Shown here in pieces: positions 56,801 through 64,000 of a stretch of DNA of 64,000 nucleotides. The notes beneath the pieces are model-generated. The model searched no databases, was not told where the DNA came from, and saw only the letters and a list, made by a program, of their open reading frames with translations. Within the stretch, counting starts at the first letter, position 1; every line of letters begins with the position of its first letter. The stretch lies in the NCBI GenBank assembly GCA_016790075.1, contig JAEUPP010000038.1, forward strand, positions 1-64,000. Direction: 5' to 3'. This DNA comes from Rhodanobacteraceae bacterium. Its GTDB lineage: Bacteria; Pseudomonadota; Gammaproteobacteria; Xanthomonadales; Rhodanobacteraceae. A program made the position numbers and the translations under genes.

Positions 56801-57150
56801 GCGCCACTCCAGATAACTCCAGGTATTGCTCGGGCGCGTGTGTCGAGGTCTGGCGCCATGCGCACGATGTAGGCATGAAACGGGGCGTAGCCGACGATCT
56901 GCGCGCCTAGCGATTCCACTGCGGAGCGCCGTACCGCATCGATGGGGCCGTCGAATTTGATCAGACGCAGCGTTGAGGCTTTCGCCGCATCGATGTCCGC
57001 TAGCACATCAAGGTGTGAGTTGATGCGCGTAACCTTGGTGTTGCAGACGTTTAGCTGTGCGGAGGAAAAGGACACAACACAGCGTTCGTCGTCAGCAATT
57101 GCATTCTGTGACAACGCCAGGCCGATGCTCAGAAACAGTGCTTTGCGCAT
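53848..57150 (-). CDS. Secreted S8 (subtilisin-family) protease with FnIII and P domains, copy 1
   Basis: From the ATG at 57150 (GGAG 6 bases upstream) the product is 1100 residues. Signal peptide (MRKALFLSIGLALSQNAIA) and a prodomain-like region (about 25-240) precede the catalytic domain: Asp254 in GALDTGLH, His315 in GGHGTHVA, Asn436 in AAGN and Ser513 in SGTSMATP, all intact. Beta-rich modules follow, then a fibronectin-III domain (about 890-985, 'PTFSWDAAAAALSYRFQLST') and a proprotein-convertase-type P domain (about 1000-1095, 'LWLNLTHTYVGDLTVSLSKG'). It ends in 'DVIFRSRFQ', a tail shared with copy 2. Extracellular peptidase, paralogous to the next gene. Confidence 0.95.
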   Translation of the reverse strand: MRKALFLSIGLALSQNAIADDERCVVSFSSAQLNVCNTKVTRINSHLDVLADIDAAKASTLRLIKFDGPIDAVRRSAVESLGAQIVGYAPFHAYIVRMAPDLDTRARAIPGVIWSGAFLPAFKIDPNIANELQHGNLAQALGSDELEISLVDTAKRLELQSTVQAIAGLTDVRHVESGGESRFIARFDSTQLSTSIKQLALNDEVIAVGLRLPARLENSQAGWLHQSNIVTPRPLRSVFDHGLFGCGQVIGALDTGLHFLHCSFNDTAQPPPLSACTTGSSCPTIAEPNQAARKVIAYYKWSNRQGSLPGDDGGHGTHVAGSILGQNPAAPVDCSNFTTPGGNTDLDGTAPGAKLVMQEMGNSLFYLNSQNGNPYHAAKAAYDNGARLHSNSWGAGCTVLGACIPNCRVTYGAYTRDADRIMREAPDLLVLFAAGNDGTRCPAGNNMGAAGNAKNVLTVGATGRGSDANAMADFSSRGPTIDGRTKPDITAQGVGIVSAQRDACGTLSMSGTSMATPTAAGLAALVREYLQRGFYPTGKKVAANAIPNPSGALIKAILISGAATMSGAGAGASPGQSQGFGRILLDDSLHFEGDASRLYIHDSPRGLITGDRDYHTLVVSEGTPFDVTLTWTDEAAAVNADPALVNSLRLEVVAPNGEVWSQKLPPDFSVRNANPSADTTTTNYDNRNTVQRVRFSAPAAGAYQIRVNGISIPLGEQKYALAATGNFRVGLNYSDFELRATPTARDICAGQPADFTIGAQGFSGFSSPVALSVAGLPENSSATFTPASVVPANPAVNSTLKIDNTSGVAGGSYRLLIQGSSTSPALDRSVSATLNISPAIPPATQLTAPANYASGITFIPTFSWDAAAAALSYRFQLSTSSAFANLVENQTVTTTTFTPTTVLSPNTTYYWRVVAINTCGEAPSSPVFSFTTETAICRSPGLNIRDNDASGISDSLRVGTTGTLPRLRLWLNLTHTYVGDLTVSLSKGDTTVTLLQRPGNTPNTGDSGCSGDNLLLIADDDAGNMLETHCAADPAPAYTVGAAYKPDTPLSAFTGAELSGQWTLKVVDSANGNVGTIHRWCLLPAAPAGAIDVIFRSRFQ

Positions 57151-57737
57151 GATCAACTCCGCTCTAGTGCGTTACAAGGCGATTGCGTCGACAGGATCGG
57201 CGTGTCCGAGCAAAAGCCGAGAATTTTTGGCTGGATAGTGTGCGGCGATTTTTTCATTGAATGTCAATTTATTTACTTTATAAATAGATAAATTTGACTT
57301 AGTTGTTTTTACGCTATCAGCGTAATGCATCTGTTCGAGTTGCGGAGGCGGGCACCTGGCGGTGAGCTGGCGCAGGATTTCGCTGGGCTGTGACCCGTTG
57401 CGTTTCCCTGCGGGCAAGCGATTGTTTGAAGCAGCTTCAGACGCAACGCCAACATGCCTAGCTGTTATTACCCGACACGGGTCTGGACTCCGCCATGGCA
57501 GGAGGTTTGACGAAAGCGGGTCGGGCCGAAGCCGTAGCATTGAAGCCGGGCGCGGCCCCAGCGAGTGCGGCAGAATTCGGCGGCGACGGCATTGCCCCGC
57601 TGCCGTTTCGGCAGATGGGTAAGCGCGAGGTTGAGCCGCGAGCGATGGCGCTCAGACCACCTGAGTTTGACGACGCTGATGCAAGAGGTGGCTGCTGCAG
57701 CCAGCCGTCTACGCCTATGATGCGGTAGACGTCCTGG
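57151..57737. other. AT-rich intergenic region between the protease paralogues
   Basis: About 590 bases without a supported gene. The part 57240-57310 is strikingly AT-rich compared with the rest of the window ('TTTATTTACTTTATAAATAG') and lies 90-160 bases upstream of protease copy 1, which makes it a plausible regulatory region; no confident -35/-10 pair was fixed on the minus strand. The remainder (57400-57737) contains short open frames only, without protein character. Confidence 0.5.
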
Positions 57738-57763
57738 AAAGCGCCGCGCATGCGCGGCGCTTT
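57738..57763 (-). terminator. Perfect 26-bp palindrome terminating protease copy 2
   Basis: AAAGCGCCGCGCA/TGCGCGGCGCTTT, a perfect 13+13 inverted repeat starting 5 bases past the stop codon of protease copy 2. The AAA/TTT ends give a U-run in the transcript; it works as an intrinsic terminator in either direction. Confidence 0.75.
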
Positions 57764-57768
57764 CGCCG

Positions 57769-60700
57769 CTATTCGTATCCGTCCTTGAAAACGGTGTCCG
57801 CTGCATTGGCTGGCGCTGCCGGCATTACGCACCAGCGATTGAGCGTACCAACGTTCTGGCCTGCCGAATCAACAGCCTTCAAGGTCCAGGTGCCCGACCG
57901 TTCCATACCGTCGAAGGCAGCCAGCTGCTTGTTCGGTTTGTAGGCTGCCCCCGGGGCATAGGCCGGATTCGGGTCGGAGCTGCAGTTGGCTTCCAATGTC
58001 TTTGTCGCCGTATCGTCAATCAGCACCTTGGCATTGTCGCCACTGCAGCCGGTGTCGCCGGTATCAAGCGCATTGCCGGGGCGCTGCAGGACGATTACCG
58101 AAGTAACGCCTTTGTTCAGTGTGAGGGTCAGGTCGCCAACATAGGTATGCGTCACGTCCAGCCACAGGCGAAGACGGGGCAAGGTACCCGTTGCGTCTAT
58201 GCTCAGGCTGTCGCTGACACCGCTGGCACTGTTGTCACGAATTTCAAGCGCAGGCGAGCGGCAGTAGGCCACCTCCGTCGTAAACGTGAAGGTCGGGGAT
58301 GTCGCAGCGTCGCCGCAGCCATTGATCGCAATAACGCGCCAGTAGTAGGTCGTGTTGGAATCCAGCGCCGTCGCCGGAGTGAATGTCGTTGCGGCCACGA
58401 TCTGGTTCTCCAGGAAATTTGTGAACGCTGGAGTGGTGGACAGCTGGAAGCGGTAACTCGACGCGGTGGCCACGGCTGCCCAGATAAACTTGGGCACTAT
58501 GGATACGCCGGTTGAGTTGTCTGCGGGCCTGGCCAGGATTGCGGCAGCGGGAGCCGCGCTTGCGACGTTCAGCGTCGCCGTGGTTGATCGCAACAGCGCG
58601 GGAGAGGTGGTCCTGCCCTGAACCACAAGGCTGTAGGCGCCGTCGGCTACGCCATTGGTATTACTGATCGCAAATGTACTGTTGGCTGCTGGATTCGCCG
58701 GAACCACGACAGGCGGGCTGAAGCTGCCACTGGAATTTCCCGGCAGGCCCAGGACCGATAGCGTGACCTGATTGGTGAAGCCGGCGAGGCTTTGCACGCC
58801 GATCGCGTAGTCGGTGGATTGGCCGGCGCAGATATCCCGCGATTCAGGAGTTGGAAGCAAGGTGAAATCAGCCGACGTCTCGCCGCTACGGAAATTGCCA
58901 GTTGCGGCGAGGGCGTACTTCTGCGGGCCCTGGGGCACGCTGATGCCGCGCACGCGGATCTGGTAGCTCCCTTCAGCCGGCGCAATGAAACGGACGCGCT
59001 GCACGGTGTTACGGCTGTCGTAGTTTGCTGTCGTCGTATCCGCGAACGGATTCGCATTGGTGGCGCTGAAGTCTGGTGGCAGCTTCTGGGTCCAGACCTC
59101 GCCGTTTGGCGCAACAACTTCCAGGCGTAGCAAGTTGACGATTGCTGGGTTCGCGTTGACTGCGGCGGCTTCGTCGGTCCAGACCAAGGTAACGTCAAAG
59201 GGCGTACCCTGGGAGACGCTCAGTGTGTGCTGGTCCTGGCCGCCGGTGGCAAGGCCCTGCGCAGCGTCGTGTATGTACAAGCGGCTCGTGTCGCCGTCGA
59301 AGTACAGGGAGTTGTCGAGCAGAATTCGGCCGAAGCCCTGTGACTGGCCCGGCGATATGTCGGTGCCGGAACCATTCATCGCTGCGGCGCCGGAAATCAG
59401 GATCGCCTTGATCAGCGCGCCCGAAGGATTGGGGATCGCGTTCGCCGCAACTTTCTGACCAGTAGGATAGAACCCGCGCTGCAGGTATTCACGTACGAGG
59501 GCGGCAAGCCCGGCCGCTGTCGGCGCAGACATCGAAGTGCCGTTCTTGATCGTCGTGCCACATGCATTGCGATCCGCGGAAACGATCCCTTCGCCTTGTG
59601 TTACAAGGTCGGGTTTGGTGCGGTTGTCCTGAGTCGGACCGCGCGAGGAGAAACCGGCGATCGCGTTCGCTGCTGTGCCTCGGCTGGTTGCACCAACAGT
59701 CAGTACGTTCTTTGCGTTGCCGGGACTGGTCAGGTTGGTGCCGGCGGGGCAGGTCGCACCGGCGTTGCCAGCGGCAAATAGCAGCAGCAGGTCCGCGTTG
59801 TCTCGCATGACCCGATCCGCGTCACGCGAGCGCGCGTTGTAGGGCACGCTGCAGTTCTCGACGCAGCTGCGGGTCAAAGGGCTGAAGCAATTGTCTCCCC
59901 AGGAGTTGCTGTGCAGGCGAGCCCCGTTGTTATAGGCGGTCTGTGCCGCGTGATACGGCGTACCGCCCGCATTGAGGTAAGCGAAATTGCTGCTGAATTC
60001 CTGCATCACGAGCTTGGCGCCCGGGGCTGTACCATCGAGATCGGTATTGCCCCCGGGTGTGGTGAAATTCGTGCAGTCCACCGCGGTGGCCGGGTTCTGG
60101 CCGAGGATGGAGCCGATCACGTGCGTGCCGTGGCCATGGTTGTCAGCTGGCTGATTGCCGGGCAGGCCAGACCACTTGTAGTAGGCGATGACCTTGCGTG
60201 CGGCATTGTTCGGTGCAGTGATTGTCGGGCAGTTGGCACCCGTAGTGCAGACGCTTACCGGGGGTGCCTGTATGGCATCGTTGAATGAACAATGTGGAAA
60301 ATGCAAGCCTGTATCAAGAGCGCCGACGATCTGACCGCAACCGAACAGGCCATGGTCGAATACGGGGCGTTGCGGCGATGGTGTGTCGACATTGCTCTGA
60401 TGTAGCCAGCCGGCCTGGGAGTTTTCGAGATACGACGGCAGGCGCAGCCCGATTGCGATGACCTCGTCGTTGAGCGCGAGTTGCTCGACGCTGGTCCGCA
60501 GCTGTGCGCGCTCGAATCGGACTACGAGGCGCGACTCGCCGCCGGATTCTATATTGCGAACAAGGGCCAGGCCGGGTATCGCCAGCAACGCGTTCTGCAC
60601 TTCAGGGCGTTTGGCTGGGTCCACCAGGCTGACCTCAAGCTCGTTGCTGCCAAGTTCGTCGGCGAGCCTGCCGTGCTGCAGTTCGTATGCGATGTTCGGA

Positions 60701-61074
60701 TCGACCTTGAAAGCAGGCAGGAACGCACCGCTCCAGACAACCCCGGGTATGGCGCGTGCGGCGACATCGACGGTCGGCTTCATGCGCACGATATAGGCAT
60801 GAAATGGCGCATAGCCCAGGATTTGTGCACCGAGCGATTCAACCGCAGCACGCTGCGCTGCATCGATAGGGCCGCCGAACTTGATCAACCGCAGAGTCGA
60901 CGCCTTGGCTGCCTCCGTGCTGGCGAGCGCGGCGATTTGTGAATTGATATGCGCGATCGTGTCGGTGCAGATGTTTTGCTGCGCGGCAGCGAAGGACACG
61001 ACACAGCGTTCATCGTCCGCCGCTGCATTCAACGACAGCGCGAGGCCGATGCTCAGGAACAGCGCTTTGCGCAT
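57769..61074 (-). CDS. Secreted S8 (subtilisin-family) protease with FnIII and P domains, copy 2
   Basis: From the ATG at 61074 (a G-rich ribosome site precedes it) the product is 1101 residues, colinear with copy 1 over its full length. Signal peptide MRKALFLSIGLALSLNAAA; catalytic Asp254 (GALDTGLH), His315 (HGHGTHVI) and Ser514 (NGTSMSAP) are intact. Fibronectin-III ('PKFIWAAVATASSYRFQLST') and P-type domain ('LWLDVTHTYVGDLTLTLNKG') follow, ending in 'DTVFKDGYE'. The two genes are probably a tandem duplication followed by divergence in the surface regions. An upstream in-frame start at 61152 has no signal peptide context and was rejected. Confidence 0.95.
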   Translation of the reverse strand: MRKALFLSIGLALSLNAAADDERCVVSFAAAQQNICTDTIAHINSQIAALASTEAAKASTLRLIKFGGPIDAAQRAAVESLGAQILGYAPFHAYIVRMKPTVDVAARAIPGVVWSGAFLPAFKVDPNIAYELQHGRLADELGSNELEVSLVDPAKRPEVQNALLAIPGLALVRNIESGGESRLVVRFERAQLRTSVEQLALNDEVIAIGLRLPSYLENSQAGWLHQSNVDTPSPQRPVFDHGLFGCGQIVGALDTGLHFPHCSFNDAIQAPPVSVCTTGANCPTITAPNNAARKVIAYYKWSGLPGNQPADNHGHGTHVIGSILGQNPATAVDCTNFTTPGGNTDLDGTAPGAKLVMQEFSSNFAYLNAGGTPYHAAQTAYNNGARLHSNSWGDNCFSPLTRSCVENCSVPYNARSRDADRVMRDNADLLLLFAAGNAGATCPAGTNLTSPGNAKNVLTVGATSRGTAANAIAGFSSRGPTQDNRTKPDLVTQGEGIVSADRNACGTTIKNGTSMSAPTAAGLAALVREYLQRGFYPTGQKVAANAIPNPSGALIKAILISGAAAMNGSGTDISPGQSQGFGRILLDNSLYFDGDTSRLYIHDAAQGLATGGQDQHTLSVSQGTPFDVTLVWTDEAAAVNANPAIVNLLRLEVVAPNGEVWTQKLPPDFSATNANPFADTTTANYDSRNTVQRVRFIAPAEGSYQIRVRGISVPQGPQKYALAATGNFRSGETSADFTLLPTPESRDICAGQSTDYAIGVQSLAGFTNQVTLSVLGLPGNSSGSFSPPVVVPANPAANSTFAISNTNGVADGAYSLVVQGRTTSPALLRSTTATLNVASAAPAAAILARPADNSTGVSIVPKFIWAAVATASSYRFQLSTTPAFTNFLENQIVAATTFTPATALDSNTTYYWRVIAINGCGDAATSPTFTFTTEVAYCRSPALEIRDNSASGVSDSLSIDATGTLPRLRLWLDVTHTYVGDLTLTLNKGVTSVIVLQRPGNALDTGDTGCSGDNAKVLIDDTATKTLEANCSSDPNPAYAPGAAYKPNKQLAAFDGMERSGTWTLKAVDSAGQNVGTLNRWCVMPAAPANAADTVFKDGYE

Positions 61075-61456
61075 AATCACCCCCCTGGTGGACAACTCAG
61101 CAGACATGCTGGTGCGATCGGTACGACCGCACGAATCCGGGTGACAGACCACGATGGCAGGCGTGATTCTGCCACAACGGAATTGCCTGAAATGCCACTA
61201 GTTACCCGGTTTGCAGGCTGAGCGCGCCAGGCTTCACAACTCGTCACGATCAAAGTTGACGGTAGCGTTGCCGGTCTTGCGGGTTTCCGCGAGACACCAT
61301 CCCCGACGCCACAACGTCAGGGCCCGCGCCTGGTAGCGCAGGACGCTGGCCGGCTGCCGCGGAGGCGGAGGGGCCCTTACTATTTTCTGCAGCCTGGCAA
61401 GCCGCTGCGGCAGCGCGCGTGGCGCCGGCTCGTGGTCGAGCGTCGGTGTCGCGGGG
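61075..61456. other. Intergenic region upstream of protease copy 2
   Basis: No supported gene between the protease start and the terminator of the TonB receptor. An open frame on the minus strand (61234-61503) overlaps the terminator and has a composition typical of GC-rich noise with no recognisable motif. Confidence 0.45.
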
Positions 61457-61486
61457 AAAAAAAGGGGGCGTATGAGACGCCCCCCC
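61457..61486 (-). terminator. Intrinsic terminator of the TonB-dependent receptor
   Basis: On the minus strand: GGGGGCGT/ACGCCCCC stem with a 5-base loop, followed directly by a run of seven T (A at 61457-61463 on the plus strand). It lies about 100 bases past the receptor stop codon. Classical rho-independent structure. Confidence 0.8.
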
Positions 61487-61585
61487 AGTCCGGTACTCCA
61501 CACGGAGGGAGAGGGAGACCGGATAGCTCACAGATCAGGGGATGCAGTTAGGTGGCGATCAAGGTGATTTGTATATTTGTTTTTG

Positions 61586-63583
61586 TCAAAAGAATGCGCG
61601 CACGCCAAACGCCAGGGTTCGGCCGGGCAACGGCGCCTTGTCCTTGATATAGGAGGTCGACAGGCGCGCCGTCTGGTTGGTCAGGTTGCTGCCATCGGCA
61701 AACAGTTCCCAGCTCGTGTTGTCCGACGAGTCGATCGTATAACTCAGATGGGCGTTGACCAGCGTGAAGCCATCGGTCGCGGTCTCAAACGGAGCCGGGC
61801 GGTCTTGAGCAAGGTAGCGAGTAACGCCTGCACTCGCGCGCCACGCCTGGGCAGACCACTTCAGGTCGGCGCCAAAACGCGCGGGCGCCATGCGCGGCAG
61901 ATTGCCCCCGCTGTCAAGGGAAGCTCGCACCGTATCGCCCCAGACGCGCAGGTCGTAGTGGCCGGTCGCACCTTCGGACAGCTTGAATAGGGCTTCGCCT
62001 TCAAATCCGTGAAAACGTGCATCGGCCTGTGACCATTGCCGCAGCGGCAGCTCGTCCTGGATCTCGCCGGTATCGGCGAGGTAGATGTAGTCGCTGAAGC
62101 GGTTGACGTAGCCTGATACCTTGGCGTCGACAAAGTCGCTGTGGAAGTGCAAGCCGAGCTCGACCTGATGAGAGGTTTCCTTGTTCGCCTGCGGCAGGCC
62201 GACTTCGAATGACTCGGTCGCAACGTGCGGGCCGTTTGCAAACAGTTCCTCTTCTGCCGGTGCGCGTTGCGCACGGTCGAGGTTGAGGTTCAGGTGCCAG
62301 CCCTCGGCGAGCCTGAAGGCCGCGCCGGCCGACAGGCTCAGCGGCGAGAAACTGCGTTTGGCCCCGTCACTGGGGTCGCTAACGTGGCGATCAATGCGTG
62401 CGCCGAGATCCAGCTTCAAACGGTCCCATTCGCGCTGTTCCATACCAAACAGCCCGTAGCTGCGTGTCTGGGACGGCGGTACGAAGGCTTCTTCACCGAT
62501 CGCTCTGAAGTCACGATGCAGGAACTGCAGGCCGAACGCACCGCGCCAGCCGGCGACTTCACGCTGCACGAATTCAACCCGGCTTTCGTTGGACTGGCTC
62601 AGAAAGACCGTGCCAATTTCGTCACCTTCAAATTCAGTGTGCCGATAGTCGGTATGGCTTGTGCTGATGCGTACCGCTTCGATCGCACCCGCATCGAGAT
62701 TCAGGCCACCCTTGAGGTCATAACGTGTCTGCTGCAGTTGCAGCGTGACAGCGGCTTCATCCTCGGCGGCGTCGCCGGGCTCGGCGGGATTACCGTAGTG
62801 GTTGAGGAACCGCGAAACTGCCAGCCCCAGGAATCCCCGATCACCGATCCATGCGCCACCGATTGATCCGGACTTGGTCGTCAGAAAGCTGTTCTCGATC
62901 TTGCCGTCGGGGCCATCATAGTCGTCCGTATCGCGATAGGCGCCGTCCGCATGCAGTACGAATTGACCGCTACTGAGATCGAGCCTGGCCATGCCCGTGC
63001 GCTCATTCGCCGCGTCATTGCCACGCAGTTCGGCGCGGCCCGAGAACGGTCGGTCAGGCAACCTGTCGGGGACACGCCCGTCGACAACATTGACGACACC
63101 GCCGATTGCGCCCGAGCCATAGAGCAGGGTGGCAGGCCCCTTGAGCACTTCGATCTGGTCGGCGAGAAACGGTTCTATCGAAACAGCGTGATCCTGGCTA
63201 ACGCTGGAAACATCGCCGGAACTCACCCCGTTGGACAGCACGCCGACACGCGGGCCATCCAGGCCACGAATCACCGGGCGGCCCACACCGGGCCCGAAAT
63301 AGGTGGTTTGTACGCCTGGCTGTTTTGCCACGGTTTCACCCAGCGTGCCGGCTTTGGCATCGTCCAGAGCGGCACCGGCAAGTACGCTGACAGGAGCAAT
63401 GACATCATCGGCACCTTGTTTGATCGGCAGCGCATACACCTGCACCTCATCGAGCTGGTGCGCCTGTTGCGGCGAATTGCGCTCAGCGCCGGTCGTGCTG
63501 CTTGGCGCAGTCTCCGTCGTGGCAGCTGCTGTTGCGGTATTCAGTGCAGCTAGGATGGTCAGCGATAGCACAGCCTGTTTCAT
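61586..63583 (-). CDS. TonB-dependent outer-membrane receptor (ZnuD-like, probable zinc uptake)
   Basis: A 665-residue protein with a signal peptide (MKQAVLSLTILAALNTATAA), a TonB-box-like region around residues 43-52, a plug domain ('GETVAKQPGVQTTYFGPGVG', 'GRPVIRGLDGPRVGVLSNGV', 'IEVLKGPATLLYGSGAIGG') and a 22-strand-type barrel ending in 'LPGRTLAFGVRAFF' with terminal Phe. The plug details ('SQDHAVSIEPFLADQIEVL') match ZnuD-type receptors for free zinc or zinc-heme. A Zur-box-like site lies 36 bases upstream of the start, so expression under zinc limitation is expected. It is divergent from a MerC-like gene, and zur is encoded in the same window. Zinc specificity is inferred. Confidence 0.92.
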   Translation of the reverse strand: MKQAVLSLTILAALNTATAAATTETAPSSTTGAERNSPQQAHQLDEVQVYALPIKQGADDVIAPVSVLAGAALDDAKAGTLGETVAKQPGVQTTYFGPGVGRPVIRGLDGPRVGVLSNGVSSGDVSSVSQDHAVSIEPFLADQIEVLKGPATLLYGSGAIGGVVNVVDGRVPDRLPDRPFSGRAELRGNDAANERTGMARLDLSSGQFVLHADGAYRDTDDYDGPDGKIENSFLTTKSGSIGGAWIGDRGFLGLAVSRFLNHYGNPAEPGDAAEDEAAVTLQLQQTRYDLKGGLNLDAGAIEAVRISTSHTDYRHTEFEGDEIGTVFLSQSNESRVEFVQREVAGWRGAFGLQFLHRDFRAIGEEAFVPPSQTRSYGLFGMEQREWDRLKLDLGARIDRHVSDPSDGAKRSFSPLSLSAGAAFRLAEGWHLNLNLDRAQRAPAEEELFANGPHVATESFEVGLPQANKETSHQVELGLHFHSDFVDAKVSGYVNRFSDYIYLADTGEIQDELPLRQWSQADARFHGFEGEALFKLSEGATGHYDLRVWGDTVRASLDSGGNLPRMAPARFGADLKWSAQAWRASAGVTRYLAQDRPAPFETATDGFTLVNAHLSYTIDSSDNTSWELFADGSNLTNQTARLSTSYIKDKAPLPGRTLAFGVRAFF

Positions 63584-63618
63584 GCGTGACTCCGAACGAC
63601 GGCATAGCGAGTGAATTC

Positions 63619-63641
63619 GATATGTTATACTGTATCAAATC
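63619..63641. promoter_or_regulatory. Zur-box-like palindrome
   Basis: GATATGTTATAC followed by TGTATCAAATC. The two halves are imperfect inverted repeats (the right arm reads GATTTGATACA on the other strand), with the GNNATGTTATA core of Zur operators. It sits between the divergent TonB receptor (start 63583) and MerC-like gene (start 63746) and can control both. Confidence 0.65.
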
Positions 63642-63745
63642 GACCGCTGGCAATGCCTGTCGAAAGTCACGCCTGGATTCCGCGGCAGTCGGCGCGGGTG
63701 GCCATCGGCGTCGTAAGCTGTTCCCCTGCCTGTTGAAGAGTCCAC

Positions 63746-64000
63746 ATGCGTTACGAGGTCTGCGACGTGAATTCAAGCGAGCCTTCCGGTACTGACGCGC
63801 GCCGCCCGCGCGCTGGCGGATTTGCCGCGCTCGCTGACCGTTTTGGTGCGACGGCGTCCTTTCTCTGTGCGATTCACTGCGCCCTGCTGCCGTTTGTGAT
63901 TACGCTGTTACCGGCACTGGGGTTGGCAGTGCTCGCCGATCATGCGTTTGAGCGCGGCTTCGTCGTGTTTGCTTGTTCGCTCGCCGCGCTGATGTTGCTT
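63746..64000 (+). CDS. MerC-family membrane protein (3' part outside window)
   Basis: From the ATG at 63746, 85 codons run to the window edge without a stop. After a soluble N-terminus (about 30 residues) the sequence 'GATASFLCAIHCALLPFVIT' carries the conserved C-x-x-H-C motif of MerC-domain proteins in the first transmembrane helix, and a second hydrophobic segment follows ('FVVFACSLAALMLL'). MerC proteins are four-helix membrane proteins that move metal ions such as mercury; relatives near Zur boxes may handle zinc. The partial length prevents full assignment. Confidence 0.85.
   Translation, partial: MRYEVCDVNSSEPSGTDARRPRAGGFAALADRFGATASFLCAIHCALLPFVITLLPALGLAVLADHAFERGFVVFACSLAALMLL

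Noticed and set aside
57495-57728. Small rightward gene between the proteases
   Set aside because: Low-complexity Ala/Gly/Pro composition, no motif, and no transcription context.
61234-61503. Small leftward gene between the TonB receptor and the protease
   Set aside because: It overlaps a strong intrinsic terminator and has no motif or credible ribosome site.

Overview
The window is 64 kb of GC-rich bacterial chromosome. The housekeeping gene order (leuS-lptE-holA-nadD / rsfS-rlmH-maf-rng-yhdP-tldD, with darP divergent from pmbA) is gammaproteobacterial. The mix of accessory families fits Lysobacterales (Xanthomonadales), possibly Rhodanobacteraceae: a purT-type formyltransferase, a 'pathogenicity-like' DUF2007 protein, and secreted S8 proteases ending in an acidic/aromatic 'D-x-[IV]-F...' tail. 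The taxon is an inference from gene content only.

Layout. 0-2.1 kb: a leftward operon of an SPFH/band-7 protein, a ribbon-helix-helix regulator, a PH-like membrane protein and a truncated M15/VanY peptidase; its promoter carries an 11-bp tandem operator repeat. 2.2-16.9 kb: mostly single metabolic or envelope genes, namely an FAD oxidoreductase, a secreted beta-propeller-like protein with a transglutaminase, purT, an FMN glutamate-synthase-like protein with a small partner, bpt, a DUF2007 protein, tesB, a DUF502 protein, a Ser/Thr kinase fused to a sulfatase-modifying-factor domain, a P-loop kinase, a DUF4442 hotdog protein and cnoX.

16.9-27.4 kb is a decaying accessory island. It holds a shattered IS1595-family transposase, a propeller-like gene, a metallophosphoesterase, and the remains of a trans-AT polyketide synthase cluster. 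Intact in the cluster are a malonyl transferase, an AcpK-like ACP and a PksF-like Cys-to-Ser ketosynthase. A 4'-phosphopantetheinyl transferase, a PfaD-type enoyl reductase and the PKS ketoreductase region survive only as frameshifted or deleted fragments. A broken WNG-repeat protein, a NYN/LOTUS protein and a membrane-protein scrap follow.

27.4-52.9 kb is the conserved core (secreted amidohydrolase, then leuS through pmbA and zur). It is interrupted between nadD and rsfS by one 7.2-kb gene for a 2398-residue SpvB/FG-GAP/RHS secreted toxin-like protein. The RsfS next to it has an unusual histone-H1-like N-terminal tail.

52.9-64 kb: a degraded group II intron, two tandem paralogous S8 proteases with P domains, and a TonB-dependent receptor facing a MerC-like gene across a Zur-box-like operator. 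Zur itself is encoded at 52.3 kb, so the right end probably belongs to a zinc-homeostasis regulon.
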